28,203 bases of DNA, from the NCBI GenBank assembly GCA_020024515.1, contig JAHHTR010000019.1, forward strand, positions 1-28,203. The letters run 5' to 3'. This document shows positions 1 through 8,481 of the stretch, in pieces. The notes beneath the pieces are model-generated. The model saw only the letters and a list, made by a program, of their open reading frames with translations, searched no databases and was not told the origin of the DNA. The position numbers and the translations under genes were made by a program. The stretch comes from Angelakisella sp. (GTDB lineage Bacteria > Bacillota > Clostridia > Oscillospirales > Ruminococcaceae). Position 1 is the first letter of the stretch; each line of letters begins with the position of its first letter.

Positions 1-90
1 GTATAATATATTTTTGAGTTTTGATTTACTTACAAATACAAAATATACAAAAAACATTTCTTAATGGTACAATTTTTGTTTATGTATAGC

Positions 91-119
91 TTGATTTCTG
101 CGTTAATTTGTGATAAAAT
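91..119 (+). promoter_or_regulatory. Candidate promoter of rpsB-tsf
   Basis: TTGATT (91-96) and TAAAAT (114-119) are separated by exactly 17 bp, a good sigma-A type match. Transcription would start near 126 and leave a leader of about 110 nt before rpsB. I see no obvious S2-binding fold in that leader. The window begins upstream, so another promoter could lie outside it. Confidence 0.5.
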
Positions 120-235
120 ATTATGGCAAAACACACGCCTGTAATTAAATAAAGGTTGCCACTTTTGTTTTATGGTTGTTATTTAAAATGCACAGAGCGG
201 TGGAAAAATATAAAAAACCAAAAGGAGAAACTATT

Positions 236-967
236 ATGTCAGTACTATCAATGAAACAATTGCTAGAAGCAGGTGTTCACTTTGGACACCAAACAAGAAG
301 ATGGAACCCTAAAATGGCTCGTTACATCTTCACAGAAAGAAACGGTATCTATATAATCGACCTACAAAAAACAGTTAAGAAATTGGAAGAAGCTTATATG
401 TTTGTTCGTGAACTATCACAAAACGGTGAAGAAGTACTATTTGTAGGTACAAAGAAACAAGCTGGAGACAGTGTTCGTGAAGAAGCTGAAAGAGCCGGTG
501 CGCACTACGTAAACGCTAGATGGTTGGGCGGTATGATGACAAACTTCCAAACAATCAAAAAGAGAATTGCTCGTCTAGAACAACTAATCAAAATGCGTGA
601 CGAAGGTACATTCGACAGACTAACAAAGAAAGAAGCAGCTAAGCTGACACTTGAAATAGAAAAACTGGAAAAATTCCTAGGTGGTATCCGTGGAATGCAA
701 AAACTTCCTGGTGCTCTATTCGTAGTTGATCCACGCAAAGAGAAAATTGCTGTTGCAGAAGCTCACAAACTAGGTATTCCAGTTGTATCTATTGTTGATA
801 CAAACTGTGATCCAGATGAAGTTGACTATGTAATTCCGGGTAACGATGACGCTATCCGCGCAGTTAAACTAATTGCAGGTGCTATGGCTGACGCTATCAT
901 TGAAGGTAGACAAGGTATGCAAGGCGCAGCAGAAGCTGAGGCTGAGGCAGAAGCTCAAGAGGCTTAA
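236..967 (+). CDS. rpsB: 30S ribosomal protein S2
   Basis: Small-subunit ribosomal protein S2, which binds 16S rRNA late in 30S assembly and helps recruit S1 and mRNA. The protein opens MSVLSMKQLLEAGVHFGHQT and contains RRWNPKM, LFVGTKKQA, NARWLGGMMTNF and VDPRKEKIAV, all S2 hallmarks. It has 244 residues, normal for the family, and ends in an acidic Glu/Ala tail (EAEAEAEAQEA) common in S2. The frame is open from 176, but the start at 236 is chosen because AAAGGAG at 221-227 sits 8 bases upstream and S2 proteins begin here. tsf follows after 151 bp, the near-universal rpsB-tsf order. Leucine is mostly encoded by CTA, as in other highly expressed genes of this window. Confidence 0.98.
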   Translation: MSVLSMKQLLEAGVHFGHQTRRWNPKMARYIFTERNGIYIIDLQKTVKKLEEAYMFVRELSQNGEEVLFVGTKKQAGDSVREEAERAGAHYVNARWLGGMMTNFQTIKKRIARLEQLIKMRDEGTFDRLTKKEAAKLTLEIEKLEKFLGGIRGMQKLPGALFVVDPRKEKIAVAEAHKLGIPVVSIVDTNCDPDEVDYVIPGNDDAIRAVKLIAGAMADAIIEGRQGMQGAAEAEAEAEAQEA

Positions 968-995
968 TTTACACTTTTAGTGTTATAGAATTTTG

Positions 996-1045
996 TAATA
1001 CGAGCTACGTTTTTTAGTAATATAATAGAAATCGTACTCGTATTA
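996..1045 (+). promoter_or_regulatory. Hairpin between rpsB and tsf
   Basis: The arms 996-1009 and 1033-1045 form a 13-bp stem (TAATACGAG then TACG on the left) interrupted only by a bulged C at 1005, with a 23-nt loop. No T-run follows, so it is not a standard terminator. It could be an attenuator, an RNA-processing site or a stability element that sets the S2/EF-Ts ratio. The pairing is seen in the sequence; the function is inferred. Confidence 0.45.
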
Positions 1046-1118
1046 TTTGGAATATTGTATGTTTACAGATATATCATAAATAATATTATAGATAATAATT
1101 AATTGGAGGAATATAGAT

Positions 1119-2048
1119 ATGGCAGCTTTTACAGCTAAAGACGTGCAGGCTCTACGTGAGACAACAAGTTGTGGTATGATGGACTGCAAAAAGGCTTTGA
1201 CAGAAGCAGAAGGCGATATGGAAAAAGCAATCGTTATTTTGCGTGAAAAAGGTTTGGCAGCTTCTCAAAAGAAAGCCGGCAGAATAGCAGCAGAAGGAAC
1301 AGTATATGCTTTAACAACAGAAAACGGCGTAGGTGCTATTCTAGAAGTAAACGCAGAAACAGACTTTGTTGCCAAAAACGATAAATTTATGCAATTTGTT
1401 AAAGATTGTACAGAGACAGTTGCAGAAGTAAACCCAGCTGACCTAGATACATTAATGACAACAAAAGTTAGTGGCAGAAATGGTACGGTTGAAGAAGAAC
1501 TACGTGAATTAATCCTTGTTATAGGTGAAAATATGAAAGTTCGTCGTTTCGAAAGATACGAAGGCGCTGTTTCAACATATGTACACGGTGGTGGCAGAAT
1601 AGGCGCTATGGTTGCTTTCAATGTAGCTGATAACTCTGTTGTAAATGCAGAAGAATTCAAAGAAATGGGTAGAGACGTAGCTATGCAAATTGCAGCTATC
1701 AATCCAGCTTACCTAGATGAAAAATCAGTTCCAGCTGAAGTAATCGAAAACGAAAAAGAAATTATTTTAACACAAATGGAAAATGATGAGAAAACAAAGA
1801 ATAAACCAGAGCAAGTTAAATCAAAAATGGTTGAAGGTAAAGTTAACAAATACTACAAAGAAAACTGCCTAGTAAACCAAGCTTTTATCAAAGATGGTAA
1901 CCTAACTGTTTCACAATTTGTAAGTGAAGTTGGTAAAAAACTTGGTACAGAAATTACAATCAGCAAATTTGTAAGATTTGAAAAAGGTGAAGGTATCGAA
2001 AAACGTGAAGATAACTTTGCTGACGAAGTTGCTAGTATGGTTAAATAA
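1119..2048 (+). CDS. tsf: Translation elongation factor Ts
   Basis: EF-Ts is the guanine-nucleotide exchange factor that recycles EF-Tu-GDP to EF-Tu-GTP in the cytoplasm. The N-terminal UBA-like domain (about residues 4-42, with LRETTSCGMMDCKKAL) and the signature TDFVAKN at residues 81-87, which contacts EF-Tu, are both present. At 309 residues it fits the family, with core subdomains and a Lys-rich C-terminal region (KINP-like and KPEQVKSKMVEGKV segments). The start is supported by GGAGGA at 1105-1110. It is the second gene of the rpsB-tsf unit, and a strong hairpin at 2068-2110 ends transcription. Frequent CTA leucine codons match high expression. Confidence 0.98.
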   Translation: MAAFTAKDVQALRETTSCGMMDCKKALTEAEGDMEKAIVILREKGLAASQKKAGRIAAEGTVYALTTENGVGAILEVNAETDFVAKNDKFMQFVKDCTETVAEVNPADLDTLMTTKVSGRNGTVEEELRELILVIGENMKVRRFERYEGAVSTYVHGGGRIGAMVAFNVADNSVVNAEEFKEMGRDVAMQIAAINPAYLDEKSVPAEVIENEKEIILTQMENDEKTKNKPEQVKSKMVEGKVNKYYKENCLVNQAFIKDGNLTVSQFVSEVGKKLGTEITISKFVRFEKGEGIEKREDNFADEVASMVK

Positions 2049-2067
2049 TATTTAATTATATATATAC

Positions 2068-2110
2068 AAAAAAGGCTATTATGAATTAATCGTTCATAAT
2101 AGCCTTTTTT
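2068..2110. terminator. Bidirectional terminator between tsf and ytfJ
   Basis: A perfect 18-bp stem (2068-2085 with 2093-2110) closes a 7-nt loop. It carries A6 on one side and T6 on the other, so it works as an intrinsic terminator on both strands. It serves convergent tsf (+) and the minus-strand operon ending in ytfJ. Confidence 0.93.
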
Positions 2111-2120
2111 GTATATTTTT

Positions 2121-2537
2121 TTATTTATCTACAACTTCTGTAACTGTTTCTTTGTTTTTATTGTTCTTTTTTGCGTTAAAACTATCAATAAAACCTGTAA
2201 CCTTATCCATAAAGTCCGGTGCCATATCTACAATCCTGTCTATTGTGGTATTGTATTGTTGAATAGGCAAAAGCTTTATATTCCCCTTATCTATTACCAA
2301 AAAAGCTATTGGCGTAATGCTTACACCGCCACCGCTACCACCGCCAAACATTGATTTTTGGCTGGACGGCAAGTCTCCGCCACCCATTCCGTAACCGAAA
2401 TTAACCTTTGATACAGGCAAAATTGTTGCCCCGTCAGGTGTAGTTATCGGTGCACCTATAACGGTATTTGCGTCAATAAGGTCTTTCATATTTTTTAGTG
2501 TGCTTTCTATTAAATCTCCTGTTGATGTTTGTGACAT
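2121..2537 (-). CDS. ytfJ: GerW/YtfJ family sporulation protein
   Basis: A 138-residue member of the GerW family (YtfJ in Bacillus), a small protein made in the forespore and needed for normal spore germination in Bacillus. Family hallmarks are the N-terminal helix (LIESTLKNMKDLIDANTVIG), the PITTPDGATILPVSKVNFGYG segment, a Gly-rich loop (GGGSGGGVSITPIAFLVI) and a C-terminal helix after LLPIQ. It is last in the minus-strand run, 33 bp after the DUF2953 gene, a pairing usual in Clostridia. The RBS AAAGGAA precedes the ATG. The exact biochemical role is not known for the family. Confidence 0.93.
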   Translation of the reverse strand: MSQTSTGDLIESTLKNMKDLIDANTVIGAPITTPDGATILPVSKVNFGYGMGGGDLPSSQKSMFGGGSGGGVSITPIAFLVIDKGNIKLLPIQQYNTTIDRIVDMAPDFMDKVTGFIDSFNAKKNNKNKETVTEVVDK

Positions 2538-2570
2538 ATTTTCTTTTCCTTTCTTTTTTATGTTAGTACT

Positions 2571-3218
2571 TTATTTTGCAAAAGTATTATATATTTTTTT
2601 GCCACCTTTTAGTAGGAATGTTATTGCTGCACCTATTATGGTTATAGGTCTTACTTTTCCGCATACAACGGCATAAGTTGAAGAATAATCGTTAATATAG
2701 TTTGGTGTGACCATTGGTTTAAAATTTTGTATATTTATGTAGTGTGATAGCATAGTATATCCACCATAAAGTTCACCATAAAGCTCACCGCATTTTTTAC
2801 CTGTCTTCGAAAAATCTTCGTTATATACAACTATGCTTACGGTACATTTTGTAACAGTTATTCCTTTTAACCATTTATACAGCATATTTCCGAGTAGTGG
2901 TAGAATATCATTGATTAACTTTATTATTTCGCTTATTTTAAACTTGTTTTTTTCCTTTTTCTTTTTGTCAGTTTCTTGTATAGTTTCAGTACTTTTTGAT
3001 TTCGTTAATTTACTTTTTTTCTTTTTCCTCTTGGCTATCTTTTTTTTCTCATTTTCCTTAGATGGCAATATGTGTATTTTTATAAGATTAAAAATTTTAA
3101 TATCTATGTTTAAAATTTCGTTGTCATATAAAATAACAAAACCCAAAGGTAAAATTAGTATTATTAAAATTATAGCAAGTAAAATAAGTATTGTAAATAA
3201 TATAATTTTACCTATCAC
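2571..3218 (-). CDS. DUF2953 domain membrane protein
   Basis: A 215-residue protein with one N-terminal membrane helix (about residues 3-23, IIL-rich) followed by a very Lys-rich, low-complexity linker (about residues 55-90) and a C-terminal domain containing KCTVSIVVYNEDFSKTGKKCGELYGELYGG. DUF2953 proteins sit beside ytfJ and scpB in many spore-formers; their function is unknown, and a sporulation role is inferred from neighbours. The frame is open to a TTG at 3236, but GTG at 3218 is chosen because AGGAG (3227-3231) lies 8 bases ahead of it. The gap to scpB is 24 bp, so they are probably co-transcribed. Confidence 0.8.
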   Translation of the reverse strand: MIGKIILFTILILLAIILIILILPLGFVILYDNEILNIDIKIFNLIKIHILPSKENEKKKIAKRKKKKSKLTKSKSTETIQETDKKKKEKNKFKISEIIKLINDILPLLGNMLYKWLKGITVTKCTVSIVVYNEDFSKTGKKCGELYGELYGGYTMLSHYINIQNFKPMVTPNYINDYSSTYAVVCGKVRPITIIGAAITFLLKGGKKIYNTFAK

Positions 3219-3226
3219 TGTCTTAT

Positions 3227-3231
3227 CTCCT
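3227..3231 (-). promoter_or_regulatory. RBS fixing a GTG start for the DUF2953 gene
   Basis: AGGAG on the minus strand lies 8 nt before GTG at 3218-3216. An upstream TTG (3236) would place this RBS inside the coding region, so the GTG is the likelier start. Confidence 0.7.
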
Positions 3232-3242
3232 GTCAAAAATAA

Positions 3243-3830
3243 TTATACTTCCGTAAGCTCCTGAGTTTCGCTGTTTGCGTTTAATTCTATGTTTTCTTCA
3301 ATCATATCATCTATATAGTCTTCTTCCAAAACTTCCGGTAAGTCATCAATGCTTTCAAGCCCGAAGCAACGTAAAAAAACATCAGTTGTTTTAAGGGAGA
3401 TAGGTTTACCGGGGAGGTCCAGTCTGCCGGCTTCTTCTATCAAACCTTTTTCAAGCAATGTGGCGACAATATGGTTACTGTCTACACCACGCACTTGCTC
3501 GATAAATAGACGTGTTACAGGCTGATTATATGCGATTACAGCCAGCGTTTCCATAGCGGCAGGTGACAGTGGTATATTTTTACTGATAGTCAGTGCTTTG
3601 CGTATTTTTCCTTCAAATTCTCCACGAGTGCATATTTGATATGATGTATTTAATTTTTTGATTGCGAGTGGATAGCAGTCATTTTCCAGTTGCAGTGACA
3701 GACTGTCTACCGCCGATATAATATTTGCGGTAGTAGTTTCAAGTGCCTCGGCTATTTTTTGTACCTCTATAGGCTCGCCCGATGCAAATATTATTGCAAG
3801 AACATCTTGTTCTCTTTCTGTAAGTCTCAT
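3243..3830 (-). CDS. scpB: Segregation and condensation protein B
   Basis: ScpB is a kleisin-interacting subunit of the SMC-ScpAB condensin, which compacts and segregates the chromosome. The 195-residue protein contains two winged-helix domains: the first around residues 1-75 (LTEREQDVLAIIFASGEPIEVQKIAEAL) and the second around 85-165 (SPAAMETLAVIAYNQPVTRLFIEQVRGVDS, then GLIEEAGRLDLPGKPISLKTT). These motifs are diagnostic. The C-terminal 30 residues are acidic. Its ATG overlaps the scpA stop by 4 bases, indicating translational coupling so that the two subunits are made together. Confidence 0.96.
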   Translation of the reverse strand: MRLTEREQDVLAIIFASGEPIEVQKIAEALETTTANIISAVDSLSLQLENDCYPLAIKKLNTSYQICTRGEFEGKIRKALTISKNIPLSPAAMETLAVIAYNQPVTRLFIEQVRGVDSNHIVATLLEKGLIEEAGRLDLPGKPISLKTTDVFLRCFGLESIDDLPEVLEEDYIDDMIEENIELNANSETQELTEV

Positions 3831-4579
3831 TCTATATTGTCACCTGTGCTTTCTTCTTTTCTTGTATTTGTTTCTCTACCCAAAAACTGCATTTCAGTGT
3901 TATCTTCGCTCATCTTTATTCTATGTGCCTTTATAAGTTCAAGTATTGCCAAAAAAGTGGCTACCATTTCACTTTTATCGGTATTTAGTGCAAAAGCGTC
4001 ATCAAACTTTAAGTTTTTGTTATGATAAAACTGTCTTAAAAGTCTGACAATTTTAGAAGATACAGATATTACGGGTTTTACAACAAGTGGAGTAAAAACT
4101 TCATCACGTGGGGGAAGTCGGCGTTTGCCACGTCCCATAGCATCATTATATGCGAGCAAAATTTCCTGTGGTTTATGTGTTACTTTATATGTATTGTCTT
4201 TTTCAATTTTTTGCATTTGTCTTACAAAACTATTGAAACCGTTACTTTGTTGTGATAATAAAAATGCCGCATACTTGCAAGCTTTGTATTCAAGCAGTTG
4301 CCCAACAAGTTCATCTTTTTCTTTTTGCACTTCTTCCTCATATTTTGGTAACAGTTCTTTGCTTTTAATATAAACAAGTTTTGCTGCCATTTCCAAAAAT
4401 TCACTTGAAACTTCTATTTTTTCTTTTTGCCATTCTTCTATTTGTGCAGTGTATTGTTTTAAAAGTTCACTTATATTTATATCCAATATGTTTAGTTTGT
4501 GCTTTGATATAAGCTGTAAAACAAGGTCTAACGGGCCTTCGCACTGTCCATCATTTATATTAAACACTAATTGTTTCAT
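3827..4579 (-). CDS. scpA: Segregation and condensation protein A (kleisin)
   Basis: ScpA is the kleisin that bridges the heads of the SMC dimer and binds ScpB. The N-terminal segment FNINDGQCEGPLDLVLQLIS followed by HKLNILDINISELLKQY is the ScpA signature. The middle holds the Lys/Glu-rich helical region with ELLPKYEEEVQKEKDELVGQL, and the C-terminal winged helix covers about residues 185-235 (MVATFLAILELIKAHRI). Length 250 is normal. The RBS AAAAGGAA precedes the ATG. It overlaps scpB by ATGA and follows recG by 34 bp on the same strand. Confidence 0.96.
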   Translation of the reverse strand: MKQLVFNINDGQCEGPLDLVLQLISKHKLNILDINISELLKQYTAQIEEWQKEKIEVSSEFLEMAAKLVYIKSKELLPKYEEEVQKEKDELVGQLLEYKACKYAAFLLSQQSNGFNSFVRQMQKIEKDNTYKVTHKPQEILLAYNDAMGRGKRRLPPRDEVFTPLVVKPVISVSSKIVRLLRQFYHNKNLKFDDAFALNTDKSEMVATFLAILELIKAHRIKMSEDNTEMQFLGRETNTRKEESTGDNIE

Positions 4580-4613
4580 TTAATACTTTTTCCTTTTATG
4601 ATAATAATATGGT

Positions 4614-6662
4614 TTATAAAACACTTGTTATATTCATCATATATTCTATACGTGTGTTTAACTCTGTATATTTTTCTGCAAAATTATTAATTTTAATAAG
4701 AATTTCACTTTCATTTTTTGCTTGTTCAAACATATCCGAATTTTGTGTAAGGTCAGCGATTTTCAGTTGTGGTATGCCATGTTGACGCATACCAAAAAAA
4801 TCTCCTGGCCCTCGTTGTTGCAGGTCAAATTCGGCAATGGCAAAACCGTCATTATTGTTTTTCAGTGCTTTAAGTCTTGTCTTTGTCTCATCTGATTTGC
4901 TGTCGGATATTAGTATACATGTAGATTTTGCAGAGCCACGTCCAACCCTGCCACGTAACTGATGTAATTGTGAAAGTCCAAAACTTTCGGCATTTTCTAT
5001 AACAATTATAGCGGAGTTTGGTACATCAATACCTACTTCTATAACGGTTGTTGCAATTAATAAATCTATTTTGTGAGTGGCAAAGTCCGACATCACCTGT
5101 TCTTTTTCCCGTGGTTTCATTTTGCCGTGCAGTAGTCCCACAGAATAGTTTTTGAAGACATCATCTTTTAAGTCTTCGTACAAAGTAACTGCTGAAAATT
5201 TATTGGTTGTACTTTCTTCGTTTTCTTCGACCAATGGACATATTATATAGCCTTGCAGTCCTACATCAAGATGTTTTTTAATATAGTTATATGCACGCAT
5301 TCTTTTGCTACCGTCAACAAAATATGTTTCTATTGGTTGTCTGCCTTTCGGCAGTTCTTTTATAACTGATATTTGCATATCTCCATATAGTACAAGTCCC
5401 AATGTTCTGGGAATTGGTGTTGCACTCATAACAAGGATATGAACAGTGTCACCCTTTTGTGATAGCCCCATTCTTTGCGATACACCAAACCGATGTTGTT
5501 CATCTGTTATTACAAGTCCGAGATTTTTAAATACAACATCATCTGTCAGCAGTGCGTGTGTACCTATACAAATATCAATTTCTCCGTTTGCGAGTTGCTC
5601 TTTTATAATTTTTTTATTTTTTGCGGTAGTTGAGCCTGTCAGTAGTGCAAGCCTTACTCCAAGTTTTTCAAAATATCCGCAAAGACCTTTGTAGTGCTGT
5701 TCTGCAAGAATTTCAGTAGGTGCCATTAATGCGCTGCTATATCCGTTAAGATGAGCAAAATAGCATACAGCCGCCGCAACTATTGTCTTACCGCTACCAA
5801 CATCACCTTCAATTAATCTACTCATCGGCGATGATTTACACATATCATCAATAGCTGAGTACACAGCTTTTCTTTGGTCATTTGTCGGAGAAAAAGGCAG
5901 TGTTTCCCAAAACTTATCAATGGATATATTTTTCATAGGAATAGATTTAATCTTTGATTTTTTGTTTCGCATACGTGTCAGTGCTATGCTAAAACAAAGC
6001 AATTCTTCAAAAATAAGACGATTTCGCCCTGTTTCTATATCTTTTTGCGATGTGGGAAAATGAACGTTTTTATACGCTGTTATTCTATCACATAAATTGT
6101 ATTTGTTTATAGTATCAATAGGTAAATTTTCTTTTAACAATGGTGAGTCAGTACTGTTAATAATATTTAAAAGTGACTTTATATTACTTCCTATCATTTT
6201 TGAGGATAAGCCAAGTGTTGCGGGATATACAGGGAACAGTTTGCCTTTTTCTGTTATTGAATAGACTTCCGGTGAATGCATTTCTTTTGATATCAGTCCA
6301 TCTTCTATTTTACCGTAGAAGATATATTCTTCGCCAACTTGTAGTCCTGATACTGTATATGCGGTATTAAAAAAAGTTATGACAAGTTTTGCGGATACAG
6401 AAACAACATTTACTTTAAATACAGAAAAGTTTTTACGTATTTTCTGTTCGCTGCCCTTTGACGAAACAGTTCCAATAATCGGTACAGGTTCACCGATTGG
6501 TGCATTTTCAATAGTATAAGGATTTGTAAAATCTATATATTTTCGTGGTAAGTGATTTAGTAGGTCAATAGGGCTATATATACCAAGTTTATTGTAAGTG
6601 GCAGCTCTTTTTTCTCCAATGCCTTTTATATATTTAAAATCCTTATCACTGAATAAATTCAA
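4614..6662 (-). CDS. recG: ATP-dependent DNA helicase RecG
   Basis: RecG is a monomeric double-strand DNA translocase that remodels stalled replication forks and branched recombination intermediates. The 682-residue protein has the wedge/OB domain at about residues 50-140, Walker A GDVGSGKT at 286-293, the DEQHRFG box at 387-393 and SATPIPRT at 413-420. The C-terminal helicase lobe contains LLHGKMKPREKEQVM, ATTVIEVGIDVPNS and QLRGRVGRG, all RecG-specific. The start codon is TTG at 6662; AAGGAAG (6670-6676) lies 7 bases before it and the N-terminal helix-hairpin motif (YIKGIGEKRA) follows at once. It lies between the M50 protease gene and scpA with gaps of about 26 and 34 bp. Confidence 0.97.
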   Translation of the reverse strand: MNLFSDKDFKYIKGIGEKRAATYNKLGIYSPIDLLNHLPRKYIDFTNPYTIENAPIGEPVPIIGTVSSKGSEQKIRKNFSVFKVNVVSVSAKLVITFFNTAYTVSGLQVGEEYIFYGKIEDGLISKEMHSPEVYSITEKGKLFPVYPATLGLSSKMIGSNIKSLLNIINSTDSPLLKENLPIDTINKYNLCDRITAYKNVHFPTSQKDIETGRNRLIFEELLCFSIALTRMRNKKSKIKSIPMKNISIDKFWETLPFSPTNDQRKAVYSAIDDMCKSSPMSRLIEGDVGSGKTIVAAAVCYFAHLNGYSSALMAPTEILAEQHYKGLCGYFEKLGVRLALLTGSTTAKNKKIIKEQLANGEIDICIGTHALLTDDVVFKNLGLVITDEQHRFGVSQRMGLSQKGDTVHILVMSATPIPRTLGLVLYGDMQISVIKELPKGRQPIETYFVDGSKRMRAYNYIKKHLDVGLQGYIICPLVEENEESTTNKFSAVTLYEDLKDDVFKNYSVGLLHGKMKPREKEQVMSDFATHKIDLLIATTVIEVGIDVPNSAIIVIENAESFGLSQLHQLRGRVGRGSAKSTCILISDSKSDETKTRLKALKNNNDGFAIAEFDLQQRGPGDFFGMRQHGIPQLKIADLTQNSDMFEQAKNESEILIKINNFAEKYTELNTRIEYMMNITSVL

Positions 6663-6669
6663 AATTTCA

Positions 6670-6676
6670 CTTCCTT
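6670..6676 (-). promoter_or_regulatory. RBS supporting a TTG start for recG
   Basis: AAGGAAG on the minus strand is 7 nt upstream of TTG at 6662-6660. No ATG or GTG exists at a better position, so translation from TTG is likely and may keep the helicase at a low level. Confidence 0.65.
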
Positions 6677-6688
6677 TTTGTTTTTTTG

Positions 6689-7339
6689 TTAGATAGGTAT
6701 AAAACTTGTTATTGTGTATATAAAGTCAAAAACTTTGTTTGATAAATAGTATAGTGGTTTATCCAACACATTAAATATAATAAGAGCGAAAAGCAAAAGC
6801 ATTATATATCTTTCATAACGTAAAAAAAAGTTATATACCTTGTCAGGCAAAAATGCTGTTACCAGTCGAGAGCCGTCCAGTGGCGGTATCGGTAATAGGT
6901 TAAATACAGCTAGTGTAATATTTATTTGTGTAGCTATTTCAAAAATTTGAAAAGCTGAAAAAATTATAATGCTTGTAAAGATTTTTTCGGCAAATATAAG
7001 AATAATCAATTTGCAAATTATCATACAAATAAAAGCCATTATAATATTGGAAATAGGACCTGCAAAAGCAATCAGTGCAAAATCACGTTTTGGCTTTTTT
7101 AAGTATCTTGTGGATACAGGCACAGGCTTTGCATAACCAAAACCGACAAGCATTATAAGTATTGAGCCGAAAAAGTCAAGATGTTTAAATGGATTTAGTG
7201 TCAGTCTCCCACTGTATCGTGGTGTAGGGTCGCCAAGTTTATCCGCAACATAGGCATGGGCAAATTCATGTACAGGCAGAACTGTAAATAGTACTATAAG
7301 TCGTACAAGCATTTTCAATAGTTGTTCGGTATTAAGCAT
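6689..7339 (-). CDS. Site-2 protease family (M50) membrane metalloprotease
   Basis: A 216-residue polytopic membrane protein of the short Rip/SpoIVFB-like M50 group usually found beside scpA in Clostridia. The zinc site HEFAH is at residues 24-28 in the first membrane helix and the second metal-ligand motif LLPIPPLDGSR is near residue 160. At least four hydrophobic helices are visible. The family cleaves substrates inside the membrane; the target here is unknown. The frame is open from a TTG at 7387, but the ATG at 7339 is preferred since AAAGGA lies 12 bases upstream (7352-7357) and homologues begin at this point. recG follows closely downstream. Confidence 0.9.
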   Translation of the reverse strand: MLNTEQLLKMLVRLIVLFTVLPVHEFAHAYVADKLGDPTPRYSGRLTLNPFKHLDFFGSILIMLVGFGYAKPVPVSTRYLKKPKRDFALIAFAGPISNIIMAFICMIICKLIILIFAEKIFTSIIIFSAFQIFEIATQINITLAVFNLLPIPPLDGSRLVTAFLPDKVYNFFLRYERYIMLLLFALIIFNVLDKPLYYLSNKVFDFIYTITSFIPI

Positions 7340-7488
7340 TTTATTTTGGTTTCCTTTATAATTATAATATAAAAATATGAAAAACAAGGGTAAAATTTCT
7401 TTTGCAAATAAAAAATAACTTTAAATTAAAATATATTCAAAATTATTTTTACACAAAGATATTTGCCCCTTGTACCAGAATTTAATTT

Positions 7489-8445
7489 TTATTTTTTATA
7501 AGATTTGTTGTTATAAGATTTTTTGTTGTAATTGTTGTCATTGTCCATTCTGTCAAATTTATCAAAACTTTTTGTATAAGTTCTTTTATTATAGTTATTG
7601 TCTTGTCTGTCATAATTTTTTGTATATATTTTTTTCTTTTTTGTTTTTTCTTTACCAAAAGAACCCATAGCCTTTGTAGGAGTATCAGGGCCGTTTAATC
7701 CTTCAAGCGGAGCGTCTTTTGCACGAGATGCGTTTTTCAAAGCTATTACTTCGCTCTTTTTAAGCTCTCTCCATTGTCCCGGTTGCAGCATACCGAGTTT
7801 TAGTGGGCCTTCTGATATTCTGCGAAGTCTTGCAACTTCGAGTCCAACTGCTTCGCACATACGTCTTATCTGTCTGTTTTTACCCTCTGTAATTGTAATT
7901 TGTACAGATGATTTGTCTCCGTTAGATTCAAGTATAACAACATTTGCAGGTTGTGTCATTTCACCTTCACCTATATCTACACCGACAGAAAGCTGAACAG
8001 CTTGAGCTTCTGTCATTTTTGGGCGAACGGTTACACGATATGTCTTTGCTACAAGGCTTTTTGGATGCATAAGTCTATTTGCAAAATCACCGTCGTTTGT
8101 AAACAGAAGTAAGCCTTCTGAATTTTTATCAAGTCTGCCTATTGGATATACTCTTTCGTCTACATCTTGCAATAAATCCATAACAGAACGTCTACCAAGT
8201 TCATCACTTGTTGTGGTAACATAGCCACGTGGTTTGTTCATCATTATATAAATTTTTTCTTTTCTCTTTTGTGCATATACACGTTGTCCGTCAACCACAA
8301 CCACATCACGCGCAAGGTCAACTGCCTGACCTATTTCGGCAGGACGGCCGTTTACTGTTATCTTGCCTTGCTTTATATATTCTTCTGTTTTACGTCTGGA
8401 TAGTACACCTGCTGTTGTAAGTACTTTTTGTATTCTCTCTCTCAT
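7489..8445 (-). CDS. rluB: 23S rRNA pseudouridine synthase of the RluB/RsuA family
   Basis: Converts a uridine of 23S rRNA helix 80-93 (U2605 in E. coli numbering for RluB) to pseudouridine. An S4 RNA-binding domain occupies residues 1-60 (MRERIQKVLTTAGVLSRRKTEE), followed by the catalytic domain with GRLDKNSEG, whose Asp106 is the nucleophile, and the motifs LMHPKSLVAKTYRV and EGKNRQIRRMCEAVGL. Family proteins usually end near residue 240. This one has about 75 extra residues rich in Lys, Tyr, Asn and Asp with YNKxTYTKSF/YNKKSYNNKSY repeats, a basic disordered tail. RBS AAGGAG fits the ATG. It is 36 bp downstream of dacF and probably co-transcribed. RluB versus RsuA or RluE cannot be settled from sequence alone. 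Confidence 0.93.
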   Translation of the reverse strand: MRERIQKVLTTAGVLSRRKTEEYIKQGKITVNGRPAEIGQAVDLARDVVVVDGQRVYAQKRKEKIYIMMNKPRGYVTTTSDELGRRSVMDLLQDVDERVYPIGRLDKNSEGLLLFTNDGDFANRLMHPKSLVAKTYRVTVRPKMTEAQAVQLSVGVDIGEGEMTQPANVVILESNGDKSSVQITITEGKNRQIRRMCEAVGLEVARLRRISEGPLKLGMLQPGQWRELKKSEVIALKNASRAKDAPLEGLNGPDTPTKAMGSFGKEKTKKKKIYTKNYDRQDNNYNKRTYTKSFDKFDRMDNDNNYNKKSYNNKSYKK

Positions 8446-8481
8446 TTAGTTCTCCTTTGTGTTTGTTCTTATGTAATTTTA

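Noticed and set aside
176..235. N-terminal extension of rpsB from 176
   Set aside because: S2 proteins begin at the MSVLSMKQ start, and the strong RBS at 221-227 lies inside the extension.
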